Origin: Erysipelotrichaceae bacterium
Lineage (GTDB): Bacteria > Bacillota_I > Bacilli_A > Erysipelotrichales > Coprobacillaceae
Direction of reading: 5' to 3'
NCBI GenBank assembly: GCA_021770925.1
Contig: JAETPY010000003.1
Coordinates: forward strand, 1-64,000
Length of the DNA: 64,000 bases
Shown here one piece after another: positions 1 through 9,364 of this stretch (positions within the stretch are counted from its first letter, which is position 1; every line of letters starts with the position of its first letter). The position numbers and the translations under genes were made by a program. Below the pieces are notes generated by a model that saw only the letters and a program-made list of their open reading frames with translations, was not told the origin of the DNA and made no database searches.

Positions 1-6
1 GATGTC

Positions 7-837
7 ATGGCTAAAGATGAATTCGATCACCCTATCGATATCGAAATTCAAATGCGGTGCTATGAAACAACTGAAAAGAAACGATTTCAGTTCTATGGTG
101 CCAGAATGCTGGTAAACCAGCTGGAACAGGGTAAAAAGTATTATGAACTAAACAAAGTGTATCAGTATATTTTAATAAATGAAAAGAATCCTCATCGTCA
201 TGATTTAGTAGAATGCTATATGTTTAGAAATGAACAAAGTGAAACAGAAACAGCGAATCTAAATGAAAGATACTATGTTTATATGAAGGAGATCAGAGAG
301 ATATTAAAGGATAAGAAAAAAGGGGAACTAAACGATCTGGAAAGACTCTGCTGCCTGTTTATAAAAAACAGTTATGATGATATAATAAAAGGCGAAGAAA
401 ACGATATCATAAGGCAGGTGGTAGAAATGTATAATGAATTTAAAAAAGACAAGAAGCTGTGGGATTTAGGAAATGAAAGAGAACTGGCCTTGATAAGAGA
501 AGAATCATTAAAAATGGAGTATGAAGACCGAGTAGCAAAAGGGATTAAGGAAGGCATTGCTCAAGGAATCGAGGAAGGAATCCAGCAGGGAATTAAACAA
601 GGTATAAAACAAGGTATTCAAGAAGGAATTAAACAAGGCGTGAAACAAGGTTTAGGACAAGGTTTAAAGAAGGCAAAAATAGATAATTGTATGAAATTAA
701 TAAAAAATAAGTATAACAAAGATTGTTTAAAATGGATTAAAGAGTTAACAGATAAACAGTTGGAAGGAATAATTGAATTGATTTTTAAGGAAGATGAATT
801 CGAGGCTTTAAAACAAAAAATAGATACGATTAAATAA
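7..837 (+). CDS. Rpn/PD-(D/E)XK nuclease family transposase-like protein with C-terminal GIxQG repeats
   Basis: ORF; N-terminal FDHPIDIEIQMRCYETTEKKRFQFYGARMLVNQLEQGKKYYELNKVYQYILIN matches the Rpn/transposase_31 nuclease style; C-terminal G-I-K-Q-G repeats typical of the family. N-terminus probably lies upstream of the window. Confidence 0.7.
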   Translation: MAKDEFDHPIDIEIQMRCYETTEKKRFQFYGARMLVNQLEQGKKYYELNKVYQYILINEKNPHRHDLVECYMFRNEQSETETANLNERYYVYMKEIREILKDKKKGELNDLERLCCLFIKNSYDDIIKGEENDIIRQVVEMYNEFKKDKKLWDLGNERELALIREESLKMEYEDRVAKGIKEGIAQGIEEGIQQGIKQGIKQGIQEGIKQGVKQGLGQGLKKAKIDNCMKLIKNKYNKDCLKWIKELTDKQLEGIIELIFKEDEFEALKQKIDTIK

Positions 838-957
838 TAAATAGGTACCTGTTATAAAGCAGGTATCTATTTGACATAAAATTAACAACCTGATTTTTAA
901 TAATATGATTAATATTTTATATCTTATAGTAAAATATTAATATTGGAGGGCACATTT

Positions 958-2259
958 ATGAGAATGGTAGATCTAATTGAATTAAAGAAAAATAATCGAG
1001 CTTTAACCAAAGAACAGATTCATTTCATAATTGAGGGATATTGTAAAGAGAATATTCCTGATTATCAGATGAGTGCATTTTTAATGGCAATATGTTTTAA
1101 TGGTTTAACAAAACAGGAGGCTACTATTTTGACTGATGAAATGATACATAGTGGTGAGATAGTTGATTTAAAAGGTATTGAAGGAGTTAAAGCAGATAAG
1201 CATTCAACGGGTGGTGTTGGTGATAAAACATCATTAGTTTTAGGACCAATGGTAGCGGCATGTGGTGTAAAAGTGGCAAAAATATCTGGTCGTGGTTTAG
1301 GACATACAGGTGGAACATTAGATAAATTAGAATCGATTCCAAAAATTAAAACTCAAATATGTAAAGAGGATTTTATTGAGCAGGTTAATGAAATTGGAAT
1401 TGCAATAATTGGTCAAAGTACAAAACTTGTACCTGCCGATCAAAAATTGTATGCATTGCGTGATGTAACAGCAACTGTTGATTGTATTCCTTTGATAGCA
1501 TCGTCAATCATGTCTAAAAAAATAGCTTCTGGCAGTGATACAATATTGTTAGATGTAAAATATGGTAAAGGTGCTTTTATGAAAACTAAAGAAGATGCTA
1601 TAGTATTAGCACGTACTATGATTGAAATTGGGCAGCATTTAAATAAAGATACTCGTGCAGTTATTTCCGATATGAATCAGCCTCTAGGTAATGCAATTGG
1701 TAATACTTTAGAAGTAATTGAGGCTATTAATACTTTAAAAGGCAAGGGACCAGAAGACTTATTAAATTTGTGTTTACAAACTGGCAGTAATATATTAGTC
1801 CAGGCTAAAAGATGTAAAAATGAGACTGAAGCAATAAAATTATTAAAACGGGTTATTAAAGAAGGCAGGGCATTAATGAAATTAAGAGAAATGGTTAGTT
1901 ATCAACATGGTGATGTAAGTTATATAGATGATCCTACACTATTTAAAAGTGCTAGAATCATTAGACCTGTTAAAGCAAAAACTAAGGGGTATATAAAAAG
2001 TATCGATGCTAAAATATTAGGGATTATTTCAATGAAGCTTGGTGGAGGAAGATTAACGAAAAATGATGTAATTGATCATGAGGTTGGAATTGTTTTAAAT
2101 AAAAAAATTGGAGATAGGTGTGATGATGAGGATATTTTAGCTTATATTCATGCAAATAATGAAATTAATCAAGAAATTATTGAAGAGTTTTATCAAGCTT
2201 ATCAAATAGTTGATTTTTTTGTAAAAAAACCGATACTAATTGATGAAATCCTTGTATAA
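958..2259 (+). CDS. pdp: Pyrimidine-nucleoside (thymidine) phosphorylase
   Basis: MRMVDLIELKKNNRALTKEQI..., KHSTGGVGDKTSLVLGPMVAACGVKVAKISGRGLGHTGGTLDKLESI signature; GGAGG 9 nt upstream of the ATG. Confidence 0.93.
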   Translation: MRMVDLIELKKNNRALTKEQIHFIIEGYCKENIPDYQMSAFLMAICFNGLTKQEATILTDEMIHSGEIVDLKGIEGVKADKHSTGGVGDKTSLVLGPMVAACGVKVAKISGRGLGHTGGTLDKLESIPKIKTQICKEDFIEQVNEIGIAIIGQSTKLVPADQKLYALRDVTATVDCIPLIASSIMSKKIASGSDTILLDVKYGKGAFMKTKEDAIVLARTMIEIGQHLNKDTRAVISDMNQPLGNAIGNTLEVIEAINTLKGKGPEDLLNLCLQTGSNILVQAKRCKNETEAIKLLKRVIKEGRALMKLREMVSYQHGDVSYIDDPTLFKSARIIRPVKAKTKGYIKSIDAKILGIISMKLGGGRLTKNDVIDHEVGIVLNKKIGDRCDDEDILAYIHANNEINQEIIEEFYQAYQIVDFFVKKPILIDEILV

Positions 2260-2281
2260 TATAGGTATAAGGAGGTTGAAA

Positions 2282-2893
2282 ATGAGTGAAAATTTATTTT
2301 TTGATATTGGCAGTACATTAATAAGAATATGCGAGTGTATTAGCAAGAAAAAAGCAGCTGTAATCCTGCAGATGCATAAAAATGAATATAAAGCATTTTT
2401 ATGCATTGAAAGTGTGCCGATATCGATTATGAAAATAATTAAAAATATTGGATTTAATGGAATGATTTCATTAGCTGGTGGTTTTATAAAAGAAAATTTA
2501 GAGTTAACACATTTTTTGAAAAAAAGAAAGAATAAGGGAGTAAGGATACCAGCTAATAAAGTTGATATTTTAAATAATAAAGTGAACTTTATTTTTGAAG
2601 ATAGATTAGCATTTTATAATCGGGTTAAATATTTAAGTAGAAATTTTAATATAGTTATTTTTTCAAAAGAAACAGACGATTTTATTAATGATGAGATTGT
2701 ATTAAAGAACTGCACTAAAGATGCTATTGATTTTAGTGATAGTATGAATGATTATCAGATGATTGAAGCAGCTGAATTTGACATTGTTTCATATTTGGCA
2801 CCTGAAAAATTAAAGGCAATTACAAACGATACATTTGTGGAATCTGGTAATAAAGGTATATACAAATGTATGAAACAACTTAAGTTAATTTAA
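2282..2893 (+). CDS. HAD (Cof-like) superfamily protein with degenerate catalytic motif
   Basis: MSENLFFDIGSTLI aligns by eye with Cof-type FFDIDGTLI; GFNGMISLAGGFIKEN resembles GFDGIIAFNGAYIKDN; C-term NDTFVESGNKGIYKCMKQLKLI resembles the Cof C-terminus. AGGAGG upstream. Confidence 0.5.
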   Translation: MSENLFFDIGSTLIRICECISKKKAAVILQMHKNEYKAFLCIESVPISIMKIIKNIGFNGMISLAGGFIKENLELTHFLKKRKNKGVRIPANKVDILNNKVNFIFEDRLAFYNRVKYLSRNFNIVIFSKETDDFINDEIVLKNCTKDAIDFSDSMNDYQMIEAAEFDIVSYLAPEKLKAITNDTFVESGNKGIYKCMKQLKLI

Positions 2894-2906
2894 TGGGTGA
2901 TATATA

Positions 2907-3281
2907 TTGCCAGTAGGACTAGTCTTAAAACAGATTAGAAAGTCAAAAAATATTTCACAAAAAAAGATTGCTGAAATATTAAATTTGAGCGTAAGCTCAG
3001 TCTATCGTTTTGAAAATGGTGGACAAATTAGTTATGATAATTATCTTAAGTATTGTAAATGTTTGGGAATCTTTCCATATATTCCCTTAATTATTTGCAG
3101 TAATGATAAAGTGTTGCTTTTATATGATAAAATTAATCAGGCAATATTGGATAAAGATATGTTTGAAGTGATTTTATTGATACTTATTCAGGAGCTGAAT
3201 CAAGGAATAACAGAACAAATTGAAAAGATATTCCTAAAGTTAGATAAGAAAATTAGTGACGATTTTATTAAGATGATTTAA
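2907..3281 (+). CDS. XRE-family helix-turn-helix regulator
   Basis: LKQIRKSKNISQKKIAEILNLSVSSVYRFENGG HTH_3; TTG start. Confidence 0.8.
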   Translation: MPVGLVLKQIRKSKNISQKKIAEILNLSVSSVYRFENGGQISYDNYLKYCKCLGIFPYIPLIICSNDKVLLLYDKINQAILDKDMFEVILLILIQELNQGITEQIEKIFLKLDKKISDDFIKMI

Positions 3282-3409
3282 TGAGAGATATTTGTGAGAG
3301 TTTATTTTAGATGAAAGTAAAATATTTTAATCTAGAAATAATTTAATGATTATTTCTTTTTTTATTAAAATAAAATGTCTGAAACGATGTTGCATTTCAG
3401 ACGACTTAA

Positions 3410-4582
3410 TTAAAATAAAGTTTTAAAGGTTTTAATCAGTTTAGAAAAATAAGTAGCTTTGTTGGCATCATTATCACTGTATACACTATAATTTGCAGCT
3501 TCTTTACCATCAATCATGACAGTTAAAGTGCCCACAATATCGCCTTTTTTTACAGGTAATATATTATCGTTATAAGTTATTTTAGTTGTATATTTGTTAT
3601 CACTGTTTTTAGCCTTAGTAAAAGCTATATCCTGTTTACATTTTACATCAATTGTTATATTATCCATTTTATCAACTACATGTTTTTCAATAACATCATC
3701 TTTTTTAAAAATAATTTCCTGTTTAAAATTATTAAAACCATAATCTAATAAATTACACATTTCCTCATTTCTTGTTTTAGGTGCACTTTCTTTCATTAAA
3801 ACTCCAATAATTCTTTGATTATCACGTTTAGAAGTAGTAACAAGACAATATCCAGCTTCTTTAGTATAACCAGTTTTTAAACCATCAACTCCATCATATA
3901 ATTTTAAAAGTTTATTTGTGTTAACAAGCCAAAAACTCTGCTTAGTATTTTCACGAATATAGCTGTCATAAAGTGAAGTAACGCTTAATAAATCATTTCC
4001 GCCAATTTCAATTAAATAAGCTGCCATTAAAGCTAAATCATGAGCACATGTATAGTGATCATTATCATGTAAGCCAGTAGCATTTTTAAAGTGTGTATTT
4101 TTTAAATTTAGTTCTTTAGCTTTATCGTTCATCATTTCGACAAACTTATCAATGCTTCCGGCAATATGTTCTGCCACTGCAACACTGGCATCATTAGCAC
4201 TAGCAATAGCAATTGATTTAAACATATCTTTTAAAGACATACTTTCGCCCTGTTCAAGATATACTTGAGATCCGCCCATACTAGCTGCATATTTTGATGT
4301 AGTTATTTCATCTTCAAAAGATATTTTTTTATCTCTAATAGCTTCAAACATCAGGATCATAGTCATTATTTTTGTGGTTGAAGCAGGGTATAGCTTTTCG
4401 TTAGAGTTTTTATCGTATAATACTTGTTTGGAATTAGCTTCAATTAAAATCGCTGCTCTAGCATTAGGAGTAACATCATTATCTAAAGCATTTACATTAG
4501 TTATAGGTAATAAACATATAATTAGTAAGGTTATAAATATTTTTCTTATCAATTTGATCGCCTCAATAAATAATATGTCCAA
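3410..4582 (-). CDS. dacF: D-alanyl-D-alanine carboxypeptidase (DacF-like)
   Basis: YPASTTKIMT (SxxK), SANDASV (SxN), DGLKTGYTKEAGYC (KTG). True start may be an internal TTG near 4555 behind GAGGCGAT. Confidence 0.88.
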   Translation of the reverse strand: MDILFIEAIKLIRKIFITLLIICLLPITNVNALDNDVTPNARAAILIEANSKQVLYDKNSNEKLYPASTTKIMTMILMFEAIRDKKISFEDEITTSKYAASMGGSQVYLEQGESMSLKDMFKSIAIASANDASVAVAEHIAGSIDKFVEMMNDKAKELNLKNTHFKNATGLHDNDHYTCAHDLALMAAYLIEIGGNDLLSVTSLYDSYIRENTKQSFWLVNTNKLLKLYDGVDGLKTGYTKEAGYCLVTTSKRDNQRIIGVLMKESAPKTRNEEMCNLLDYGFNNFKQEIIFKKDDVIEKHVVDKMDNITIDVKCKQDIAFTKAKNSDNKYTTKITYNDNILPVKKGDIVGTLTVMIDGKEAANYSVYSDNDANKATYFSKLIKTFKTLF

Positions 4583-4836
4583 GATTGATAAAAATACATC
4601 AAAAAATCAGAAAAATATAGACTCATGTTTAAAAGTAACTGCAAAAAAATATAATATAAATAGAAATTATTTTGAAATAGGATTATAAATATAATTATAG
4701 AAAGAATTGTTAAAACCTAAGGTTTTAAACTAATTTGGCTAAATCGTTTCTATTTTTGTTGCCATTATTCTAGTTTTGTCGAAAGCATTTATTCATTTTT
4801 TTAAAAGTTGTATGATAGCTTGGAGGAGATGAGATA

Positions 4837-5160
4837 ATGGAAAATAAGATAGAATATAAGATTTTAGATGATAAGATTATTGTCTGTTTTTATGGTGAAT
4901 TAAGCTGCAGTAATGTAATCAAATACCGCAGTTTATTAAATAGTATTTTAGATAAAGGTAATGGATCTGTATACTTTGATTTTTTACATACAAGTTTTAT
5001 TGATAGCTCAGGAATTGGATTAGTGTTAGGACGTTATAATCAATTGATTAATGATAATCGAAAACTGATTTTAGCAAATCTATCAAAAACTTCTTATAAA
5101 GTATTTGAATTATCAGGTATGTTTGATTTGATGGAATATGTAGAGGGGGTAAAAGAATAA
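4837..5160 (+). CDS. spoIIAA: Anti-sigma F factor antagonist SpoIIAA
   Basis: STAS domain with DSSGIGLVLGRY phospho-Ser motif; first gene of AA-AB-sigF. Confidence 0.93.
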   Translation: MENKIEYKILDDKIIVCFYGELSCSNVIKYRSLLNSILDKGNGSVYFDFLHTSFIDSSGIGLVLGRYNQLINDNRKLILANLSKTSYKVFELSGMFDLMEYVEGVKE

Positions 5161-5594
5161 TGAATCAGATGGAACTTAGCTTTAATGCCAAAATTGAAAA
5201 TGAACCCTTTGCAAGGACGAGTGTAGCAGCTTTTATCGCATCTTTAAATCCTACTATTGATGAATTGGTAGAAATAAAAACAATTATTTCTGAAGGGGTG
5301 AGTAATGCCATAATTCATGGATATCAAAATAATGCGGATTGTAAAGTGGTTATTAAGGTATCGATTGAAGAAAATCGTGAAATTAAAATTGTAATTCAAG
5401 ATTATGGTAAAGGAATAGAAGATATTGAAGAAGCAAAAATACCTATGTATACTTCATTAAAAGAATTAGAACATGCGGGGATGGGATTAACAATTATCGA
5501 AGCTCTTTGTGATAATTTAGAAATTCATTCAACTTTAAATTTAGGAACAAAACTAACTATTAAAAAACAATTGAAAGATTCTAACATTGGCTAA
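5160..5594 (+). CDS. spoIIAB: Anti-sigma F factor SpoIIAB
   Basis: GHKL ATPase: ISEGVSNAIIHGY, DYGKGIED, HAGMGLTIIEAL. Confidence 0.94.
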   Translation: MNQMELSFNAKIENEPFARTSVAAFIASLNPTIDELVEIKTIISEGVSNAIIHGYQNNADCKVVIKVSIEENREIKIVIQDYGKGIEDIEEAKIPMYTSLKELEHAGMGLTIIEALCDNLEIHSTLNLGTKLTIKKQLKDSNIG

Positions 5595-6306
5595 AATAAA
5601 TACAATTGAACTAATTGAAAAGGCAAGATGCGGGGATGATCATGCTAAAGAATTAGTTGTAAGTCAAAATCTAGGTTTAGTCTGGTCAATTGTACATCGT
5701 TTTAAAAATAACTACTATGATAAAGAAGATTTATTTCAAATTGGCTGTATTGGTTTGATGAAGGCAGTCAATAATTTTGATACGAATTATGGAGTTCAAT
5801 TTTCAACCTATGCAGTACCAATTATTATGGGTGAGATCAAACGCTATTTTAGAGATGATGGAACGATTAAAGTAAGTCGTTCATTAAAAGAATTGAATTT
5901 AAAAATTAATAAAGCTCGAGAATTATTAATCAATCAAAGTGGGCAAGAACCTACTGTTGAAGCAATAGCAAAATATTTAAATGTTGATGTTCAAGAAATC
6001 GTTGAAGCAATTGATTCCTCATATTATCCAACATCATTGAGTGAGCCGATTTATGAAAAGGATGGTTCGTCTATTTCAATGGAAGAGAGGATAGAAGATA
6101 AACACAATAAAATGTGGTTTGAAAAGATTGCTTTAAAGATGGAAATAGACAAATTAGATGAAAAAGAAAAATTGATTTTATATATGCGTTATCAATTAGA
6201 TTTCAATCAAGAAAAGGTTGCTAAAAGATTAAATATTTCTCAAGTACAGGTATCACGTTTAGAAAAGAAAATTATCGCAAAATTACGTAATCACTTGAAC
6301 GAATAA
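5587..6306 (+). CDS. sigF: RNA polymerase sporulation sigma factor SigF
   Basis: Sigma-70 regions 2 and 4; TTG start overlapping spoIIAB. Confidence 0.93.
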   Translation: MAKINTIELIEKARCGDDHAKELVVSQNLGLVWSIVHRFKNNYYDKEDLFQIGCIGLMKAVNNFDTNYGVQFSTYAVPIIMGEIKRYFRDDGTIKVSRSLKELNLKINKARELLINQSGQEPTVEAIAKYLNVDVQEIVEAIDSSYYPTSLSEPIYEKDGSSISMEERIEDKHNKMWFEKIALKMEIDKLDEKEKLILYMRYQLDFNQEKVAKRLNISQVQVSRLEKKIIAKLRNHLNE

Positions 6307-6338
6307 TAAAACATGTTATAATGTCATCAGGTGATAAA

Positions 6339-6893
6339 ATGGATGAAGAAGTAGAAGTCAAAGATGAAGAAGTAGTTGTAAGAAAAGTAATAAGAAAAAG
6401 AAAACGAGCATGGGTAGAATATTTTCAAGTAATTGTAGTCACTTTGGTGATTACGTATGGAATATTGCATTTTGTCCAAATTTCAAGAGTTTATGGGACC
6501 TCGATGATACCCACTTATCATGAAGGGAATATAGTGTTAGTGGATAAAGTTTTTTATAAGCAGGGTGAGCCCAAAAGAAATGATATTGTTGTAGTTGATT
6601 ATAAAGATGCAAATTTAAAAGAGACATTTATAATCAAAAGAGTCGTTGGTATCGGTGGTGATCATATCGAAATCAAAGATAATGAACTTTATTTAAATGG
6701 TAAATTATTGGAAGAAGACTATATCAATGAAGTAATGACTAGTACTGAAGATATGACTGTTGATGTTCCTGAAGGTAAAGTATTTGTGATGGGAGATAAT
6801 CGTAATAACAGTCTCGATTCTCGGAAATTAGGTTATTTTGATTTTGATGATGATGTAATAGGTAAAGTATTTTTTACAGTTCCTTTCTTTTAA
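6339..6893 (+). CDS. lepB: Signal peptidase I
   Basis: GTSMIPTYHEGNIVLVDK catalytic Ser; IIKRVVGIGGD catalytic Lys; MGDNRNNSLDSRKLGYF. Confidence 0.94.
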   Translation: MDEEVEVKDEEVVVRKVIRKRKRAWVEYFQVIVVTLVITYGILHFVQISRVYGTSMIPTYHEGNIVLVDKVFYKQGEPKRNDIVVVDYKDANLKETFIIKRVVGIGGDHIEIKDNELYLNGKLLEEDYINEVMTSTEDMTVDVPEGKVFVMGDNRNNSLDSRKLGYFDFDDDVIGKVFFTVPFF

Positions 6894-6989
6894 AGATGAT
6901 GTAGCAGGCAGGATTGTCTGCTTTTATCATATTCGCAGGTAGTTTTTCTAAGAAAAATATGTTAATCTAGAAGTAAGGATGTGATATAT

Positions 6990-8411
6990 ATGATTGGTTC
7001 TACAAAATATACAACTGTATCAGAAGTTGAAAAAACATTTTCTTCTCGTAAATATATATTTTATTTTGTAATTATTATATTATCTTTCTTTATCTTTAAT
7101 ATCTTATATACTGCTAAAAATGATGCAAATATCAGAAAAAAAGTTGAAACAAAAAAAGAAATAGAAAAATTATTTGAAGATTTAAAAGATAATGAATTAT
7201 TTGAACAACTTGAAATTATAAATAAAAATAATGATTTAGAAGGTTTGCTTGAAGAGGAACATCAGTATATTGCTAAAGCAAAAGTTCGTATGAATATAAA
7301 TAAATATATTTATAATAGAGAAGCTATAGTTATTGAAGTATTTAATAATCAAAAAGATATGGAATTACGAAAGAATTATTTGATGGCTCGAAATGAATAT
7401 TTAGAGGAACTTTATGGTAATGATTATGGTTATTTGCCAAATATACTTGAATTACCTACCATATGTAATATTTATTCTAGAGGAAAGGCTTTAATGTTAA
7501 TAGATCCAAGTATGGGGGGAAGTAAAATTTGGGATTATCAAAACCTCTTTTATCAATTAGCTGATAAAATTGATAATAAAGAAATTTTTATTCCTAGTAG
7601 TAATACAATTGACAAAATTAAAGCTGATAATGATCAAAGGCTATTAGCATGGAAAAGGAAAAATGTAAATGTTGAAGAAATATTAACTTCATTGGAAGAA
7701 TTGAAAAATAAAATGAGTAAACGAGTAGAAATAGCGTATGCATCGAATAACAATGTTTTTATTACAAATGTTTTAGATGAATTAAAATATTATAATGTTA
7801 GAAAATACCAAAAGGAATATACTTTATGGAACGATCAACTTACAAAAGCTAAACAAAGTCTAGATGAAGGTATATTATTACCAGATATGATAGAAAAGCA
7901 CGACCGCTATAAACAAACAATATATAAAGATGGTGAGTATGTTGTAGGTGTAGATATTATACCTGGAGAATATGTTTTAATTAAAAATAAAGATGCTGAA
8001 AAAGCAGAAGTAGTAATTGGATATAATGAGCATAATCCTTATATTTTTGAAGGGGCAATTAAAATTGAAGGCAATACAATTATAAAGATTGGTATAAATT
8101 CTAACGGAGATCCCTTTTATAAAAATGTTTCATTAACTGGTGCTACAATGTATCATATTGATAACTCACCACAGTTGGAATTAAAGTCTCCAGGTACTTT
8201 TAAAGTTGGAAAGCATATTGAACCTGGAGAATATGAGATGATTGCAAGTACTTATACAAAATCCTATCTTATATCTAATTTTATAGGGGTATTAGATTAT
8301 CACATATTAACAGATCCGTTTATTGTTTCAGTAGAAACAGTAACAAAGACCTTAAAAGAGGGAGAATACTTGGTATTACTAGATGAAAGGGTTCAGATTA
8401 AAAAGAAATAG
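6990..8411 (+). CDS. Membrane-anchored protein with repeated 'GEY/PGEY' C-terminal domains
   Basis: N-terminal TM; DGEYVVGVDIIPGEYVLIK and KVGKHIEPGEYEMIAS repeats; ATG preceded by AAGGATGTG. Confidence 0.55.
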   Translation: MIGSTKYTTVSEVEKTFSSRKYIFYFVIIILSFFIFNILYTAKNDANIRKKVETKKEIEKLFEDLKDNELFEQLEIINKNNDLEGLLEEEHQYIAKAKVRMNINKYIYNREAIVIEVFNNQKDMELRKNYLMARNEYLEELYGNDYGYLPNILELPTICNIYSRGKALMLIDPSMGGSKIWDYQNLFYQLADKIDNKEIFIPSSNTIDKIKADNDQRLLAWKRKNVNVEEILTSLEELKNKMSKRVEIAYASNNNVFITNVLDELKYYNVRKYQKEYTLWNDQLTKAKQSLDEGILLPDMIEKHDRYKQTIYKDGEYVVGVDIIPGEYVLIKNKDAEKAEVVIGYNEHNPYIFEGAIKIEGNTIIKIGINSNGDPFYKNVSLTGATMYHIDNSPQLELKSPGTFKVGKHIEPGEYEMIASTYTKSYLISNFIGVLDYHILTDPFIVSVETVTKTLKEGEYLVLLDERVQIKKK

Positions 8412-8420
8412 GGTGAAAAA

Positions 8421-8981
8421 ATGATTGAAAAGAATATTGTTGCTAAAATTCATGAAGATGATCCTAATTTTAGTAAAACTGAATTTAAGCGGTGGTGTAA
8501 TCAAGTGTTAGAAAAACTTCAAGAGGCGTGGTCTAAAAAAGATTTAGAAACACTGAAATATTATGAAACTAAAACACTTTATGAACTTCATGAAAAGCAG
8601 TTAAATGTTATGAAAGAACGTAAAATTGTTAATGTTGCTAAAGAAATGGAATTTATAGAAACAAAAATTATTGATTTTGAACGATTAAGTGATTGTGAAG
8701 TAATTACTGTGGAGATGTTAGTGAATTTAATTGATTATTATCAAGAAGAAGGCAATGGAATTATTTTATCAGGGAAGGTTGATCAAAAGGTCGGTGCTAA
8801 TTATAGGCTAAAAATCTCACGAGATAAATATTTTTTGACAGAGTGGCTAGTAAATAATAATTCTGTATGTTCTTTTTGTGGAGCACCAGTCAATGATATT
8901 ACGCAAATAACATGTGAATATTGTGATAATGTTTTGAAAACAATGGACAATTGTTATAAAGTTTTTTCACTACAGATATAG
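8421..8981 (+). CDS. TIM44-like domain protein with C-terminal zinc ribbon
   Basis: NFSKTEFKRWCNQVLEKLQEAWSKKDLETLKYYETKTLYELHEKQL; CSFCGAP...CEYC. Confidence 0.6.
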   Translation: MIEKNIVAKIHEDDPNFSKTEFKRWCNQVLEKLQEAWSKKDLETLKYYETKTLYELHEKQLNVMKERKIVNVAKEMEFIETKIIDFERLSDCEVITVEMLVNLIDYYQEEGNGIILSGKVDQKVGANYRLKISRDKYFLTEWLVNNNSVCSFCGAPVNDITQITCEYCDNVLKTMDNCYKVFSLQI

Positions 8982-9364
8982 TTTGATTAAGTAAGGAATT
9001 AAAGTGGTAATTTTATCTGTGCTTAGTACGGGTATTTTAAGACTTGGATTATTTTTTATAAATATATATAATTTAAAGACAGCTGTTATTTAAGGAATAA
9101 TTATATTTGGATCTTGTTATATATGAAGGTAGAATTCTTTCTACCTTTTTAAAATGCTAATTATAAATAAAGTTTTTTTAATATGGTAATGAATAATTTG
9201 TAATTCTTTACATATAATTTATAAGGTCTTAACGACTTTTTTTAGTTTATCAATAAATTTAATTTTTTTTACAATAAGTATTGTATACAATATAGCTTTT
9301 GTGTTAAAATGACAAAAATCAATAAGTGGGGGAAATGCTTATTGAATAAAGAAAGGGTGGTTAC

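Noticed and set aside
541-672. Possible CRISPR-like direct repeats
   Set aside because: 12-nt periodicity is in-frame coding GIxQ repeats. No CRISPR array or cas gene was seen in the window.
4374-4688. + strand 104-aa ORF
   Set aside because: Mostly antisense to dacF.
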